Origin: an uncultured Lachnospiraceae bacterium
GTDB lineage: Bacteria; Bacillota; Clostridia; Lachnospirales; Lachnospiraceae
NCBI GenBank assembly: GCA_947626285.1
Contig: CANQRR010000004.1
Span: forward strand, 45,732 to 109,731
Length of the DNA stretch: 64,000 bases
Direction of reading: 5' to 3'
Below, piece after piece: positions 16,134 through 24,121 of the stretch. Both the position numbers and the translations under genes were made by a program. The notes below the pieces were generated by a model that ran no database searches, was not told where the DNA came from, and saw only the letters and a program-made list of their open reading frames with translations. Each line of letters starts with the position of its first letter. The first letter of the stretch is position 1.

Positions 16134-17082
16134 TTTGTCCCTCCGTCAGTGTTCCCGTATTCGTGACAAAAAACTGGTACTCCGCCAGGATCAGAATCGA
16201 AAATGTCAGAAGCAGCACCGCCTGCAGGATATAATCCAGCGCCATCTTGCGGCGGTGATCCGCCGACATCCTGTAGGAGAGCTCGTCGTCCTCCCCGAGG
16301 GACAGCTTCTCCACCTCCGGGATCAGATCCGTGTAGCGCTGCAGGTAGGCCTCCACCCCGTAGAAGTCCTCCCGGGCGACGCCGAGCGCCTCCACCTTCG
16401 CGATATCCGCCCGCACGGATTCTTCGATGTGCCCGCAGAGCTCCCGGGAAGTCCCGGCGTAGTCGCGGTACGCGTCCACGCCCGTCATCGCACTGAACGC
16501 CGCGATCCAGATCAGGGGCACGACCGCCGCGACGCGGTACGCTTTTTTCCCATCCGGGATCAGCCGCCAGGCCAGATGGATCAGCAGCAGCACAAGGACA
16601 AGGCCGGCCGCCGCGATCCCCACGAGCTTCAGGAGATAACCTCCCATCTCCCGCTGTATGTCTGAGACCTTGCTGACCGTCAGGATACGCGCGTCGGCGC
16701 CCACCGCGTACATGCAGTAGAGGTGACTCGCGTCGCTCATATTGTTCCCCGCGGGCATGGAATACGCGCGTTCCGGAAGCATCGCCGGCTCCGTGGAGAA
16801 CAGCAGCCGGTTCTCCACAGAGAGTATGTGCAGCTGATCCACGTCGTCGAGCGAGTCCCGCAGCTCGATCAGGTCTTCCTGCATCCCGTAGAACGTCTCG
16901 ATCCGCTTGCCAAACTTTGTACTGTAATCGGTATTGTAGATAAAATCCGCCAGCTCCACGCCGATCAGATTCTGTCTGGTATTCTTGAGGTTGCTGAAAT
17001 ACATCAGCCCGCCCAGGACCAGCGTGATCACTGTCAGCAGCAACGCCAGAAGCTCTATCATGAGTCGTTGTCTGTTGTGCAT
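16120..17082 (-). CDS. Membrane protein with extracytoplasmic sensor-like domain
   Basis: The product has about 320 residues. An N-terminal membrane segment (LLALLLTVITLVLGGLMYF) is followed by an extracytoplasmic region of about 110 residues, two close membrane segments (VGIAAAGLVLVLLLIHLAW; VAAVVPLIWIAAFSAMTGV), a second external region of about 80 residues, and a C-terminal membrane segment. No output domain is present. It resembles a split receptor or a subunit that senses together with the neighbouring SpoIIE-type protein. ATG 17082 is preferred (GAGGG close by) over 17109, which lies inside the upstream gene. No named family recognised. Confidence 0.7.
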   Translation of the reverse strand: MHNRQRLMIELLALLLTVITLVLGGLMYFSNLKNTRQNLIGVELADFIYNTDYSTKFGKRIETFYGMQEDLIELRDSLDDVDQLHILSVENRLLFSTEPAMLPERAYSMPAGNNMSDASHLYCMYAVGADARILTVSKVSDIQREMGGYLLKLVGIAAAGLVLVLLLIHLAWRLIPDGKKAYRVAAVVPLIWIAAFSAMTGVDAYRDYAGTSRELCGHIEESVRADIAKVEALGVAREDFYGVEAYLQRYTDLIPEVEKLSLGEDDELSYRMSADHRRKMALDYILQAVLLLTFSILILAEYQFFVTNTGTLTEGQNGTV

Positions 17083-17098
17083 GTTCCCTCTTCCAATC

Positions 17099-18322
17099 TT
17101 ACGATTCATTTTCTTTTTCCGTCCCGGACAGCGCGTCTGTCTCCTGCCCTTCGTAGATCTTGTCCGCGATCAGGTACACGCTCATCGGGATCTTCGCGCC
17201 TGTCTTCCGGATCGTTTCCAGATTCAGGGAGATATGCGGCGTGATCAAAAATACCTGGTTCAGCTCGCCGATCGGAGTGCCGTCCAGGTAGTCCACCAGC
17301 GTCTGCGCGAGGAAGCCTCCCTCCTCCGGCGCGTCCGTCATCGTAATGTGCATCAGCGCCCTGTATTCCACCTGGCTCTCCGCGGTCTCCGCCACCGTGA
17401 TGATCCCCGCCTCGTGTACCTCCTCGAGCAGCCAGGGCAGCATTTCGTCCTCGATCATTCCCGTCGTGATGTACAGGACGTCAATGTCCGGGATCAGCTC
17501 ATGGTATGCGGCCTTCAGCTCATTGTAGTAGCGGTCATAGTCGTTGTCCTTGCTCGGCTCATCCACATGCAGTCTGTGGATCTCAAACCCCTTCTCTTCA
17601 CTCAGGGCCTCGAGCTGGGCGATCCCGGAATAGCTGTAGGCAGCCTCGGAATCCTCATAGACCACGCCGATCGAGTCGAACGGCATGATCTCGTAGGCCA
17701 GCTCAGTCTGTCTGCCGAGCCGTCCCGGATCCACATGGGCGAACGAGATGTCGTTGAAGCGCTCCGTCTCGCTCTTCACGATCCCGCCCGAGATCGGGTC
17801 GGCGCTCGCGAAGACCATATACTCAAACGGAAGCTCCGAGGCGTTCTCGGTGAGCCAGACGCCCGCCACCGTCCCGAAGACCAGCATCAGGTCGACATCG
17901 CTCTCGTGGAAAAAGACATCCTCCATCTCACTCTCTTCCATCTGGTCCGTATTGTAAAAGCTCTCTTTCACAAACTCCGCGTTCTCGATCTGCTGCACGT
18001 CGCAGATGTCGTCCCACACCTCCTGCGCCGGGCGTACGCCCTCAGGAGGATCGTATTCCCCTATGAGGCCCTGCCTGCTTAAGCTCTCCGCCGCCGCCGA
18101 GAGCTGCTCGGAGAAAAATCCGTATTCCTCCGCGATGATACAGCCGATCTTGACATCCTCCCGCGTCACGCGCTCCGGCTCATTCGCCGAGCAATAGCCT
18201 GTGAACGTGCCTGCAGTCAGAAGGACGGCAGCCGCGAGCGCGGCGAAGCCTCCGGCACGCTTCCGGGATCCCTTGTCTCCTGCCCTGTGTTTTGAAAGTC
18301 CTTTATGTATGAAAGCTCTCAC
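17099..18322 (-). CDS. ABC-type substrate-binding protein
   Basis: This 407-residue exported protein has a basic start and hydrophobic signal (GGFAALAAAVLLTAGTFTGYC); the Cys may be a lipid anchor, though the box is not canonical. The rest has the two-lobe periplasmic-binding pattern: VKIGCIIAEEYGFFSEQL, DLMLVFGTVAG, MVFASADPI, DSIGVVYEDSEAAYSYSG and DVLYITTGM, as in the ABC_sub_bind family. No permease or ATPase is adjacent, so it may serve as the ligand receptor of the signalling module instead of a transporter. Translation probably starts at GTG 18322, overlapping the phosphatase stop by 4 bp. Confidence 0.75.
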   Translation of the reverse strand: MRAFIHKGLSKHRAGDKGSRKRAGGFAALAAAVLLTAGTFTGYCSANEPERVTREDVKIGCIIAEEYGFFSEQLSAAAESLSRQGLIGEYDPPEGVRPAQEVWDDICDVQQIENAEFVKESFYNTDQMEESEMEDVFFHESDVDLMLVFGTVAGVWLTENASELPFEYMVFASADPISGGIVKSETERFNDISFAHVDPGRLGRQTELAYEIMPFDSIGVVYEDSEAAYSYSGIAQLEALSEEKGFEIHRLHVDEPSKDNDYDRYYNELKAAYHELIPDIDVLYITTGMIEDEMLPWLLEEVHEAGIITVAETAESQVEYRALMHITMTDAPEEGGFLAQTLVDYLDGTPIGELNQVFLITPHISLNLETIRKTGAKIPMSVYLIADKIYEGQETDALSGTEKENES

Positions 18323-20478
18323 TGTTTTTTTCTCTCCATCGCCAGCATCGTGATATCGTCGAACTGCGGGGCGTCGCCCACAAACGCGTCGATGTCCGCC
18401 CTCACGTTGACGAGCAGCTGCTGCGGCTTCGCCATCGGATCGCGGTTCAACGCCTCCAGCATCCGCTCGGTGCCGTACAGCTCGTTCTTCGTATCGGTCG
18501 CCTCCGCGACGCCGTCCGTGTACAGGAACAGACAGCCGCCCTCCTCGATCTCAGCTTCGTATTCCCTGTACTTCATACCCGGCATTGTCCCGAGCACCAT
18601 GCCATGCTTATCCTTCAGAAGCTCAAACTTTCCGTCCGCTCCACGGGTCACCGGGTACTCATGCCCGGCGTTCACCGCCTTGAGCTTGCCGGTGGAGATC
18701 TCCAGAATACCCAGCCAGACCGTCACGAACATATCCTCCGCATTGTTCTCCTGCAGCAGGTTGTTCGCCGTCTCCAGGATCTGCTTCGGGGAATCTGAGA
18801 ACTGCGTCTGGTTTTTGATGATCGTCTTGGAAATCACCATGAACAGCGCGGCCGGGACTCCCTTGCCCGACACGTCCGCCATCACCATCACGAGGTGGTC
18901 GTCGTCCAGCAGGAAGAAATCGTAGAAGTCTCCGCCCACTTCCTTGGCAGGCGACATATTCGCGTAGATGTCGAAATCATCCCGCTCCGGGAACGCCGGG
19001 AAGATACAGGGCAGCATATCCGCCTGGATCTGCTTCGCCACGGAGAGCTCCGCGCCGATGCGCTCCTTCTCCGCCGTGATCGCCGTGATGTCTACGATAT
19101 ACTGCTCAATGCGCTTCGTCATGGTGCCGAAGGAATCCGCCAGCACATCGATCTCATCGTTCGTTTGCTGATCCCAGCGAAAGGATAAGTCATCTCCCTT
19201 GATGGCGCTTACCTTGTTCGTAAGGTCCACAATGGGGCGCACAAGCCGCGAGGACAGCCGTCTGGAAATAATGTAGGTGATGACCACCAGCAGCACCGCA
19301 GCGATCAGCAGCAGGCCAAACGCAGAGAGGAACAGGCGGTCCGCCTCCTGCACCATCTCGCTGTTCTTTCTTCCCAGCGCCTCGATCAGCTCCGTCGTCG
19401 CAGACGTTACAGTGTCCTCCGGAAGCACCGAGAGCAGCGTCCAGCCCACCGTATCAAGGGAGGCGCAGGAAACATAGACGTTCTCCCCGTCCACCGGGAG
19501 CAGGGATATCTCCTGCGCCCCGCCGATCGCCGCGGAAATAAACCCGTTCAGGTCGCCCTGCGTATTTTCCAGCGCGTTGGCAAGCGTTTCGCCGCCGGAT
19601 GCCAGCTCGCCGAATTCCCTGGTGGAGAAGATAATATCCCCGTGTCCGTCGATCAGGCACGCCGAACCGGATTCACCGATCACGGCATCCGCCACCGTCT
19701 CCTCCAGACCGGAGAGGTACATGCCCGCGCCGGCCACGCCCACCAGCTCATCCTGACGGTATACCGGGGTACTGCACATGATGGCAAAATCCCCCGTGGA
19801 AACGTCACGTGTAGGATCGGTAAAATGGATTCCTCCCTTTTCCACCGCTTCTTTGTACCAGGGCCGCTCCTTCGCCTCAAAGCTGAGCAGGTTTCCCTGC
19901 TCGTCAAACTGCCCCTGGTAAATGTCGTCCGCCTGAAGCATAAACCCTGATTCAGACGCGAAATAATCGGAATTGATCTCTTCGTTCTGGGCCGTCACCG
20001 ACAGCAGCTCTCCCTGCAGATTTCCCACAAGGTTCTGCTCGTCTGTAAAGTCCCGCGAATCCAGATCGGCATTTTCCGAGTAGGTGACATATACGTCGAG
20101 CTCGGTGCCGTTTTTCTGATCCGGCAGGTGGACAGCGACGTCCCCGTATTCTTCTTCGTGTTCATACAGGTACTGCGCGCTTTGGGCCAGAACGGAAACG
20201 GTCCGCGCAAAGTCTGAAAACACGGCGTCCGCCGTTCCGGCTTTTTCCGTTGTCAGGCGCAGAAGGCTGTCTTCCATGATATCGCCTACCGCCTGTGAAG
20301 AAAGCCCCTCCACTTCCTGACCGGTCTCTTTGTTTGCGGAGATCATGCTCTCTCTCAGCTGTCCGAGCTGAAAAGAAATAACCGTGATCACCACCACCAG
20401 CGTCAGTGCCAGAACCCCCAATATCGCCCGGAATACCTTTTTTTCCAGCGGTACCATCGGTTTTTTCGCGTCGTTCAT
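18319..20478 (-). CDS. SpoIIE-type PP2C phosphatase with Cache and HAMP domains
   Basis: This 719-residue membrane protein has a first membrane segment at about 15-37, an external dCache-like domain to about 370 (ERPWYKEAVEKGGIHFTDPTRDV and DLIFSTR-type strands), a second membrane segment, a HAMP domain (RPIVDLTNKVSAIKGDD) and a C-terminal PP2C phosphatase (about 480-715) with metal-binding motifs VGGDFYDFF, MADVSGKGVPAALFM and the end DDITMLAMERK. It should dephosphorylate the STAS protein encoded 80 bp upstream and so release the RsbW-like kinase to bind its sigma factor. An external signal, perhaps brought by the binding protein downstream, would control it. Confidence 0.9.
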   Translation of the reverse strand: MNDAKKPMVPLEKKVFRAILGVLALTLVVVITVISFQLGQLRESMISANKETGQEVEGLSSQAVGDIMEDSLLRLTTEKAGTADAVFSDFARTVSVLAQSAQYLYEHEEEYGDVAVHLPDQKNGTELDVYVTYSENADLDSRDFTDEQNLVGNLQGELLSVTAQNEEINSDYFASESGFMLQADDIYQGQFDEQGNLLSFEAKERPWYKEAVEKGGIHFTDPTRDVSTGDFAIMCSTPVYRQDELVGVAGAGMYLSGLEETVADAVIGESGSACLIDGHGDIIFSTREFGELASGGETLANALENTQGDLNGFISAAIGGAQEISLLPVDGENVYVSCASLDTVGWTLLSVLPEDTVTSATTELIEALGRKNSEMVQEADRLFLSAFGLLLIAAVLLVVITYIISRRLSSRLVRPIVDLTNKVSAIKGDDLSFRWDQQTNDEIDVLADSFGTMTKRIEQYIVDITAITAEKERIGAELSVAKQIQADMLPCIFPAFPERDDFDIYANMSPAKEVGGDFYDFFLLDDDHLVMVMADVSGKGVPAALFMVISKTIIKNQTQFSDSPKQILETANNLLQENNAEDMFVTVWLGILEISTGKLKAVNAGHEYPVTRGADGKFELLKDKHGMVLGTMPGMKYREYEAEIEEGGCLFLYTDGVAEATDTKNELYGTERMLEALNRDPMAKPQQLLVNVRADIDAFVGDAPQFDDITMLAMERKKQ

Positions 20479-20557
20479 GCGGTTTCTTCCTTTCTCTGTG
20501 CCATTTCTGTCATAAATGTTATTCCGGATCGTGATACGCCCGGACGTCCTCTTTCTC

Positions 20558-20854
20558 TTACTCGATCGTCAGAATATCGACGAAGCCGGTCACCTCAAAA
20601 ATCTCGCTGATCGTCTCGTTGACATGGCGAACCACCATGGAGCCCTGCTTGTTCATCACCTTCTGCGCAGACAGCAGCACGCGCAGACCCGCGGATGAGA
20701 TGTACTCCAGGTTCGCGAAATCCATCGTCAGAGCCGTGATGCCGTCGATGCTGTGCTTCAGTTCCGCCTCGAGCTGTGGAGCGGTCGTCGTGTCGAGACG
20801 TCCCTCAATTGCGATCTCAAGTGTTGTTCCCTCTTGTTTTTTGTTGATTGTCAT
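20558..20854 (-). CDS. STAS-domain anti-sigma factor antagonist
   Basis: A 98-residue SpoIIAA/RsbV-like protein. The motif LEYISSAGLRVLLSAQ holds the phosphorylatable Ser (S54 when numbered from this start). When dephosphorylated it would bind the RsbW-like kinase (13863) and free a sigma factor; the phosphatase lies directly downstream. ATG 20854 was chosen, because GGAGG lies 8 bp ahead; the ATG at 20869 is part of the same ribosome-site region. The gene is between the histidine kinase and phosphatase genes. Confidence 0.92.
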   Translation of the reverse strand: MTINKKQEGTTLEIAIEGRLDTTTAPQLEAELKHSIDGITALTMDFANLEYISSAGLRVLLSAQKVMNKQGSMVVRHVNETISEIFEVTGFVDILTIE

Positions 20855-20948
20855 AGTTGCATCCTCCATTTTTGCTTATTTTTTTCTTCTATTTGATGAG
20901 CCCTGCGCTTTGGCATGCGTCCGCCGCCATCCGACACGGCTCAATCAA

Positions 20949-22337
20949 TCATTCATGTATATTCAGCCAGACCCGCGACGTGAACGTCTCCTTCTCAGCG
21001 TTGAAGCGGAAGCTGGCGCTGCCGCCGTACTTCTGCGCGGTGCTCGCCATACTGCGCAGGCCATAGCCGCCGCCGTGATCGCTCAAAAACGCCTCCGCGG
21101 GCGAGAACCCGTCCTCCGTCTGGTAATGGCGGTTTATTCGCACGCCCCTGCAGGAATTCGAGATCTCGATCGCGAGCGAACCCTGCATCGCTCCGACCTG
21201 TACGTCGATCCATCGCTTCCCCGGATATTTCCGGCAGGCGTTGATCGCGTTCTCCATCGCGTTGCCGAACAGCACGGTCAGATCCGCGGACTCGACCGTC
21301 AGATCTCCGCACTCGGCACGGACCCTGCAGCGGATCCCCTCGTCCCGGGCGAGACCGACGTAGTACTGCAGCAGACCGTTGACCGTCAGATTTTTGCAGT
21401 ACAGCTCTGTGTCCCGCTTGACAGTGGTGTCGATCACCCCGGCCAGGTACGCCTTCATCTCCTCCGTCTGTCCCCGGTTCAGCATGTCGTTTAAGGTGTT
21501 GTAGTGATGGCGCAGGTCGTGGCGCATACGCCGGGTGTTCTCCATATCGCCGACGATCTTCTCATACTGCAGCTCCTGGATCTCCAGCGTCCTCTGGCGC
21601 TCGTTGTCCCGCTTCTGCCGTACCGACTCCCGAAAGACCATCCAGTAGAGCACGAACTGATTCACCAGGATGACCAGCATCAGAACGCAGCGCAGCTGCA
21701 CGAGGGTTCCCAGCTCTAATGAATCTAATGAATCGCGGCTGCCGGTGATCTTGTCGCAGTAGAATGTCACGGTGACAAAGAGCAGCGTCGAAAGGATCAG
21801 GATCAAGAACTCCCTCTTCATGTTTTTCGGGTCGATCTCCCGGATATATATTCTGAGCGGTCGGAGTACAAAGAGCAGCGTCACAGGCAGCAGTACGACC
21901 GTGACGCCCGCGTACAGCGACAGAATCTCAGCACTATACGCATACGAAATCGTATCTCCCTGGCTCGGGATATACAGATGAAACGTGTTGACCAGTATAA
22001 ACACGATGATCGCGTAGAACAGCACGCAAAAGAAAACCAACAGCTTCTTGAGCATCGATTCCCGCACCAGCCAGATATACGCCGCCAATATGAGCAGCAT
22101 CGCGGCCAGCATGCTGGGATTCGATATGGCGATGTGGTTGCGGTACTTCTCCATGTCGCGCAGACACACAAGCGCCGCATACCCGCAGGCAAAAGCCGCC
22201 GAGGCAAGCGTCAGCCAGAGATAGATCACCCTGCGCCGGAAACGGTACGCCTCCTCGCGAAAAGGCAAAAAGATCATCAGCGCGCAGGGATAGAGCTGTA
22301 TAAAAAAGCCCAATGCCTGCTGCAGATAGACCAGCAT
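20949..22337 (-). CDS. GHKL-family sensor histidine kinase
   Basis: A 462-residue kinase of the AgrC/LytS-like class. The first 220 residues contain six or seven membrane segments. A coiled helix follows with the phospho-acceptor His in RRMRHDLRHHYNTLND. The ATPase shows the N box NAMENAINACRKY and the G box GGGYGLRSM. It phosphorylates the LytTR regulator encoded 39 bp upstream. No AgrB/AgrD-like peptide genes are nearby, so the signal may instead be a product of the RiPP cluster or the orphan precursor; that is speculative. The ribosome site AAAGGAGGTACGTC is strong. Confidence 0.88.
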   Translation of the reverse strand: MLVYLQQALGFFIQLYPCALMIFLPFREEAYRFRRRVIYLWLTLASAAFACGYAALVCLRDMEKYRNHIAISNPSMLAAMLLILAAYIWLVRESMLKKLLVFFCVLFYAIIVFILVNTFHLYIPSQGDTISYAYSAEILSLYAGVTVVLLPVTLLFVLRPLRIYIREIDPKNMKREFLILILSTLLFVTVTFYCDKITGSRDSLDSLELGTLVQLRCVLMLVILVNQFVLYWMVFRESVRQKRDNERQRTLEIQELQYEKIVGDMENTRRMRHDLRHHYNTLNDMLNRGQTEEMKAYLAGVIDTTVKRDTELYCKNLTVNGLLQYYVGLARDEGIRCRVRAECGDLTVESADLTVLFGNAMENAINACRKYPGKRWIDVQVGAMQGSLAIEISNSCRGVRINRHYQTEDGFSPAEAFLSDHGGGYGLRSMASTAQKYGGSASFRFNAEKETFTSRVWLNIHE

Positions 22338-22376
22338 GACGTACCTCCTTTCCGGCTCCTTTCGCCGACATTTTCA

Positions 22377-23096
22377 TCATTGCAATTCTTTCCGCCGGGA
22401 CAGCCGGTCGAACACATAGTTGCCGTAGGCCGCCCGGATCCCTGCGCTGTGCCGCACGGTGATCGGCAGACAGCTCCCGTCCTCCATGGTACAGGTGTCC
22501 ACTCCCATCCGCACGATATAGTCCATATTGACGATGAGGCCGCGGTTGATCTGCAGAAAGCTTCCGTCCAGCTTCTCCTGCAGCTCTCCGAAATTCTGCC
22601 ACACTTTCAGCCGACGTCCGTCGGACAGCGAAATGTTCACCGCATGCCCGTCGTTTTCAAGAAGGCTGATCTGATCCAGGAACACGGTGTTCCACTCCGA
22701 ACCCACCATGAGCGTGATGCTCTCCCTGTGCGTGCTGCGCAGCTCGGTCAACCGACGGAACGTCTCCACGATCCCCTCCGTCGTCACCGGTTTGACCAGA
22801 TAGTGCAACGCATGCAGAGAAAAGGCGTCCACCGCGTGATCCGTGCTGGTCGTCACGAACGCGATCCCCGTGCCGGGGGATACCTCCTTCAGGCTTCTGG
22901 CAATGTCGACCCCGCTCTCGCCGGGCAGATAGATGTCAAGGAACACAATGTCAAAGCGAGGCAATCGCTTCGCCGCTTCAAGCAGAGAAGCTCCATCCAG
23001 GAACTTCTCCGCGCTCCTCGTCGGGTCCCAGCCCTTCAGCGCTTCCTCAAACTGCTCCTGTTCCCGCGGCTCATCGTCGCAGATTGCGATACGCAT
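22377..23096 (-). CDS. LytTR-family response regulator
   Basis: This 239-residue regulator has a receiver domain (IAICDDEPRE; phospho-acceptor D54 in VFLDIYLPGESG; KPVTTEG) and a C-terminal LytTR DNA-binding domain (MVGSEWNTVFLDQISLLEND, QINRGLIVNMDYIVRM). LytTR proteins bind pairs of 9-bp direct repeats at 21-22 bp. A motif of this kind is found at three intergenic places in the window. ATG 23096 was chosen since it begins the receiver fold; a run of eight G (23106-23113) serves as its ribosome site. The gene leads a possible long operon reaching to the exporters. Confidence 0.9.
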   Translation of the reverse strand: MRIAICDDEPREQEQFEEALKGWDPTRSAEKFLDGASLLEAAKRLPRFDIVFLDIYLPGESGVDIARSLKEVSPGTGIAFVTTSTDHAVDAFSLHALHYLVKPVTTEGIVETFRRLTELRSTHRESITLMVGSEWNTVFLDQISLLENDGHAVNISLSDGRRLKVWQNFGELQEKLDGSFLQINRGLIVNMDYIVRMGVDTCTMEDGSCLPITVRHSAGIRAAYGNYVFDRLSRRKELQ

Positions 23097-23105
23097 GGCG
23101 TTTAC

Positions 23106-23169
23106 CCCCCCCATACGATAAGGGCTTAAAATCCTCTCTTTTTTCATTATATCACAGTATGCATACTTT
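23106..23169 (-). promoter_or_regulatory. Promoter and G8 tract of the LytTR regulator gene
   Basis: On the minus strand TATAAT (23152-23147) is a perfect -10. The place of the -35 has no consensus. Within the spacer lies a perfect 12-bp palindrome AGTATGCATACT (23158-23169). Eight G (23113-23106) stand 8 nt ahead of the start codon and act as the ribosome site. Confidence 0.5.
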
Positions 23170-23225
23170 TTCACGACAAATATTCGCGTGATGGTTTTCC
23201 CTCTCACAACAGTGTCTCTTGTAAA

Positions 23226-23255
23226 GGCCGCCGACCCCGAAGGGAGCCGGCAGCC
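23226..23255 (-). terminator. Probable terminator after the AIM24-like gene
   Basis: On the minus strand GGCTGCCG and CGGCGGCC pair (with an inner CCC/GGG pairing around TTC), followed by TTTAC. The stem is strong, the T-run short. Confidence 0.45.
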
Positions 23256-23272
23256 GAAGCAGTCAAATCAAT

Positions 23273-23956
23273 TTAATTCGAGGATGTCGGGATGTACTGT
23301 CTCAGAACGCCCGCCACATTGGCCAACGGCAGCGTCTGCAGCCATATATGGCCCGGACCGGTGATCACGGTGTTGAAGAAGCCCTCGCCGCCAAACAGCT
23401 TGTTCTTCACGCCCGCCACTGTCTTGATGTCGAGGCTGCAGGTCGCGGTCATCGCCGCCAGATGTCCGGTGTCGACCAGAAGCTGCTCTCCGGCCTGAAG
23501 CTCATACTCCATCACATGGCCGTCGAACTCGGCGAACACGGTCCCATGCCCGGTAGCCTTCTGCATGATGAAGCCCTCGCCGCCGAACAGACCCGCGGCG
23601 ACCTTCTTGCGGAAGTGCACGGACAGCGTCACGCCGCTCTCACCTGCCAGGTACGCGCTCTTCTGGAAGATCATCTCATTGCCCGGACCGATCTCAAAAG
23701 GTACGATGGAACCCGGGAAGGACGACGCGAAAGCGATCATGCCGGGGCCGCCCTGCGCGGTGTAGATATTCTGGAACATCTTCTCACCTGAAAAGGCCCT
23801 GCCGAGCGCTTTCCCGATCCCGCCGTTTGACGTCGTCTCCATGTTCATATTCGGAGACATCCAGGACATGCCGCCTCCCTCTGTGATCATCTTTTCTCCC
23901 GCCTCGAGCTCACAGACCACTACCGGCAGGGTACCGCCTTGAATGTTATACTTCAT
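23273..23956 (-). CDS. AIM24/TIGR00266 family protein
   Basis: This 227-residue beta-rich cytosolic protein matches the AIM24 family: MKYNIQGGTLPVVVCELEAGEKM at the start, GGGMSWMSPN, and the Gly-rich SLFGGEGFFN-type motifs (LFGGEGFIMQ; LFGGEGFFNTVITGPGHIWLQTLP). The molecular role of the family in bacteria is not firmly known. ATG 23956 is preferred because AAGGAGGAGAAGGA lies just ahead. It stands alone between the regulator and HD-GYP genes, and three copies of the 21-bp-period motif lie about 95-150 bp upstream, so it may share their control. Confidence 0.85.
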   Translation of the reverse strand: MKYNIQGGTLPVVVCELEAGEKMITEGGGMSWMSPNMNMETTSNGGIGKALGRAFSGEKMFQNIYTAQGGPGMIAFASSFPGSIVPFEIGPGNEMIFQKSAYLAGESGVTLSVHFRKKVAAGLFGGEGFIMQKATGHGTVFAEFDGHVMEYELQAGEQLLVDTGHLAAMTATCSLDIKTVAGVKNKLFGGEGFFNTVITGPGHIWLQTLPLANVAGVLRQYIPTSSN

Positions 23957-24049
23957 TTCCTTCTCCTCCTTTTTCAATAATACAGTATTGACATACTGAA
24001 CCACTCTTTATTTTCTCATACTTTTATGCTTCTTTCAATGCTGCGGACC

Positions 24050-24107
24050 TGACTTTTATGTAATCAAACCTGACGTTTGTGCAATCAAATCTGACTTTTA
24101 TGAAATC
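24050..24107 (+). repeat. Three copies of the 21-bp-period motif
   Basis: The copies are TGACTTTTATGTAATC (24050), TGACGTTTGTGCAATC (24071) and TGACTTTTATGAAATC (24092), each exactly 21 bp after the last. They lie between the AIM24-like gene and the end of the HD-GYP/GGDEF gene. The orientation is the same as at 8380 and 26274. Confidence 0.6.
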
Positions 24108-24121
24108 GTCCGGATCCCACG

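Noticed and set aside
20949..22337. Agr-type peptide quorum system
   Set aside because: A GHKL kinase and LytTR regulator are present, but no AgrB-like peptidase or AgrD-like peptide gene was found around them.
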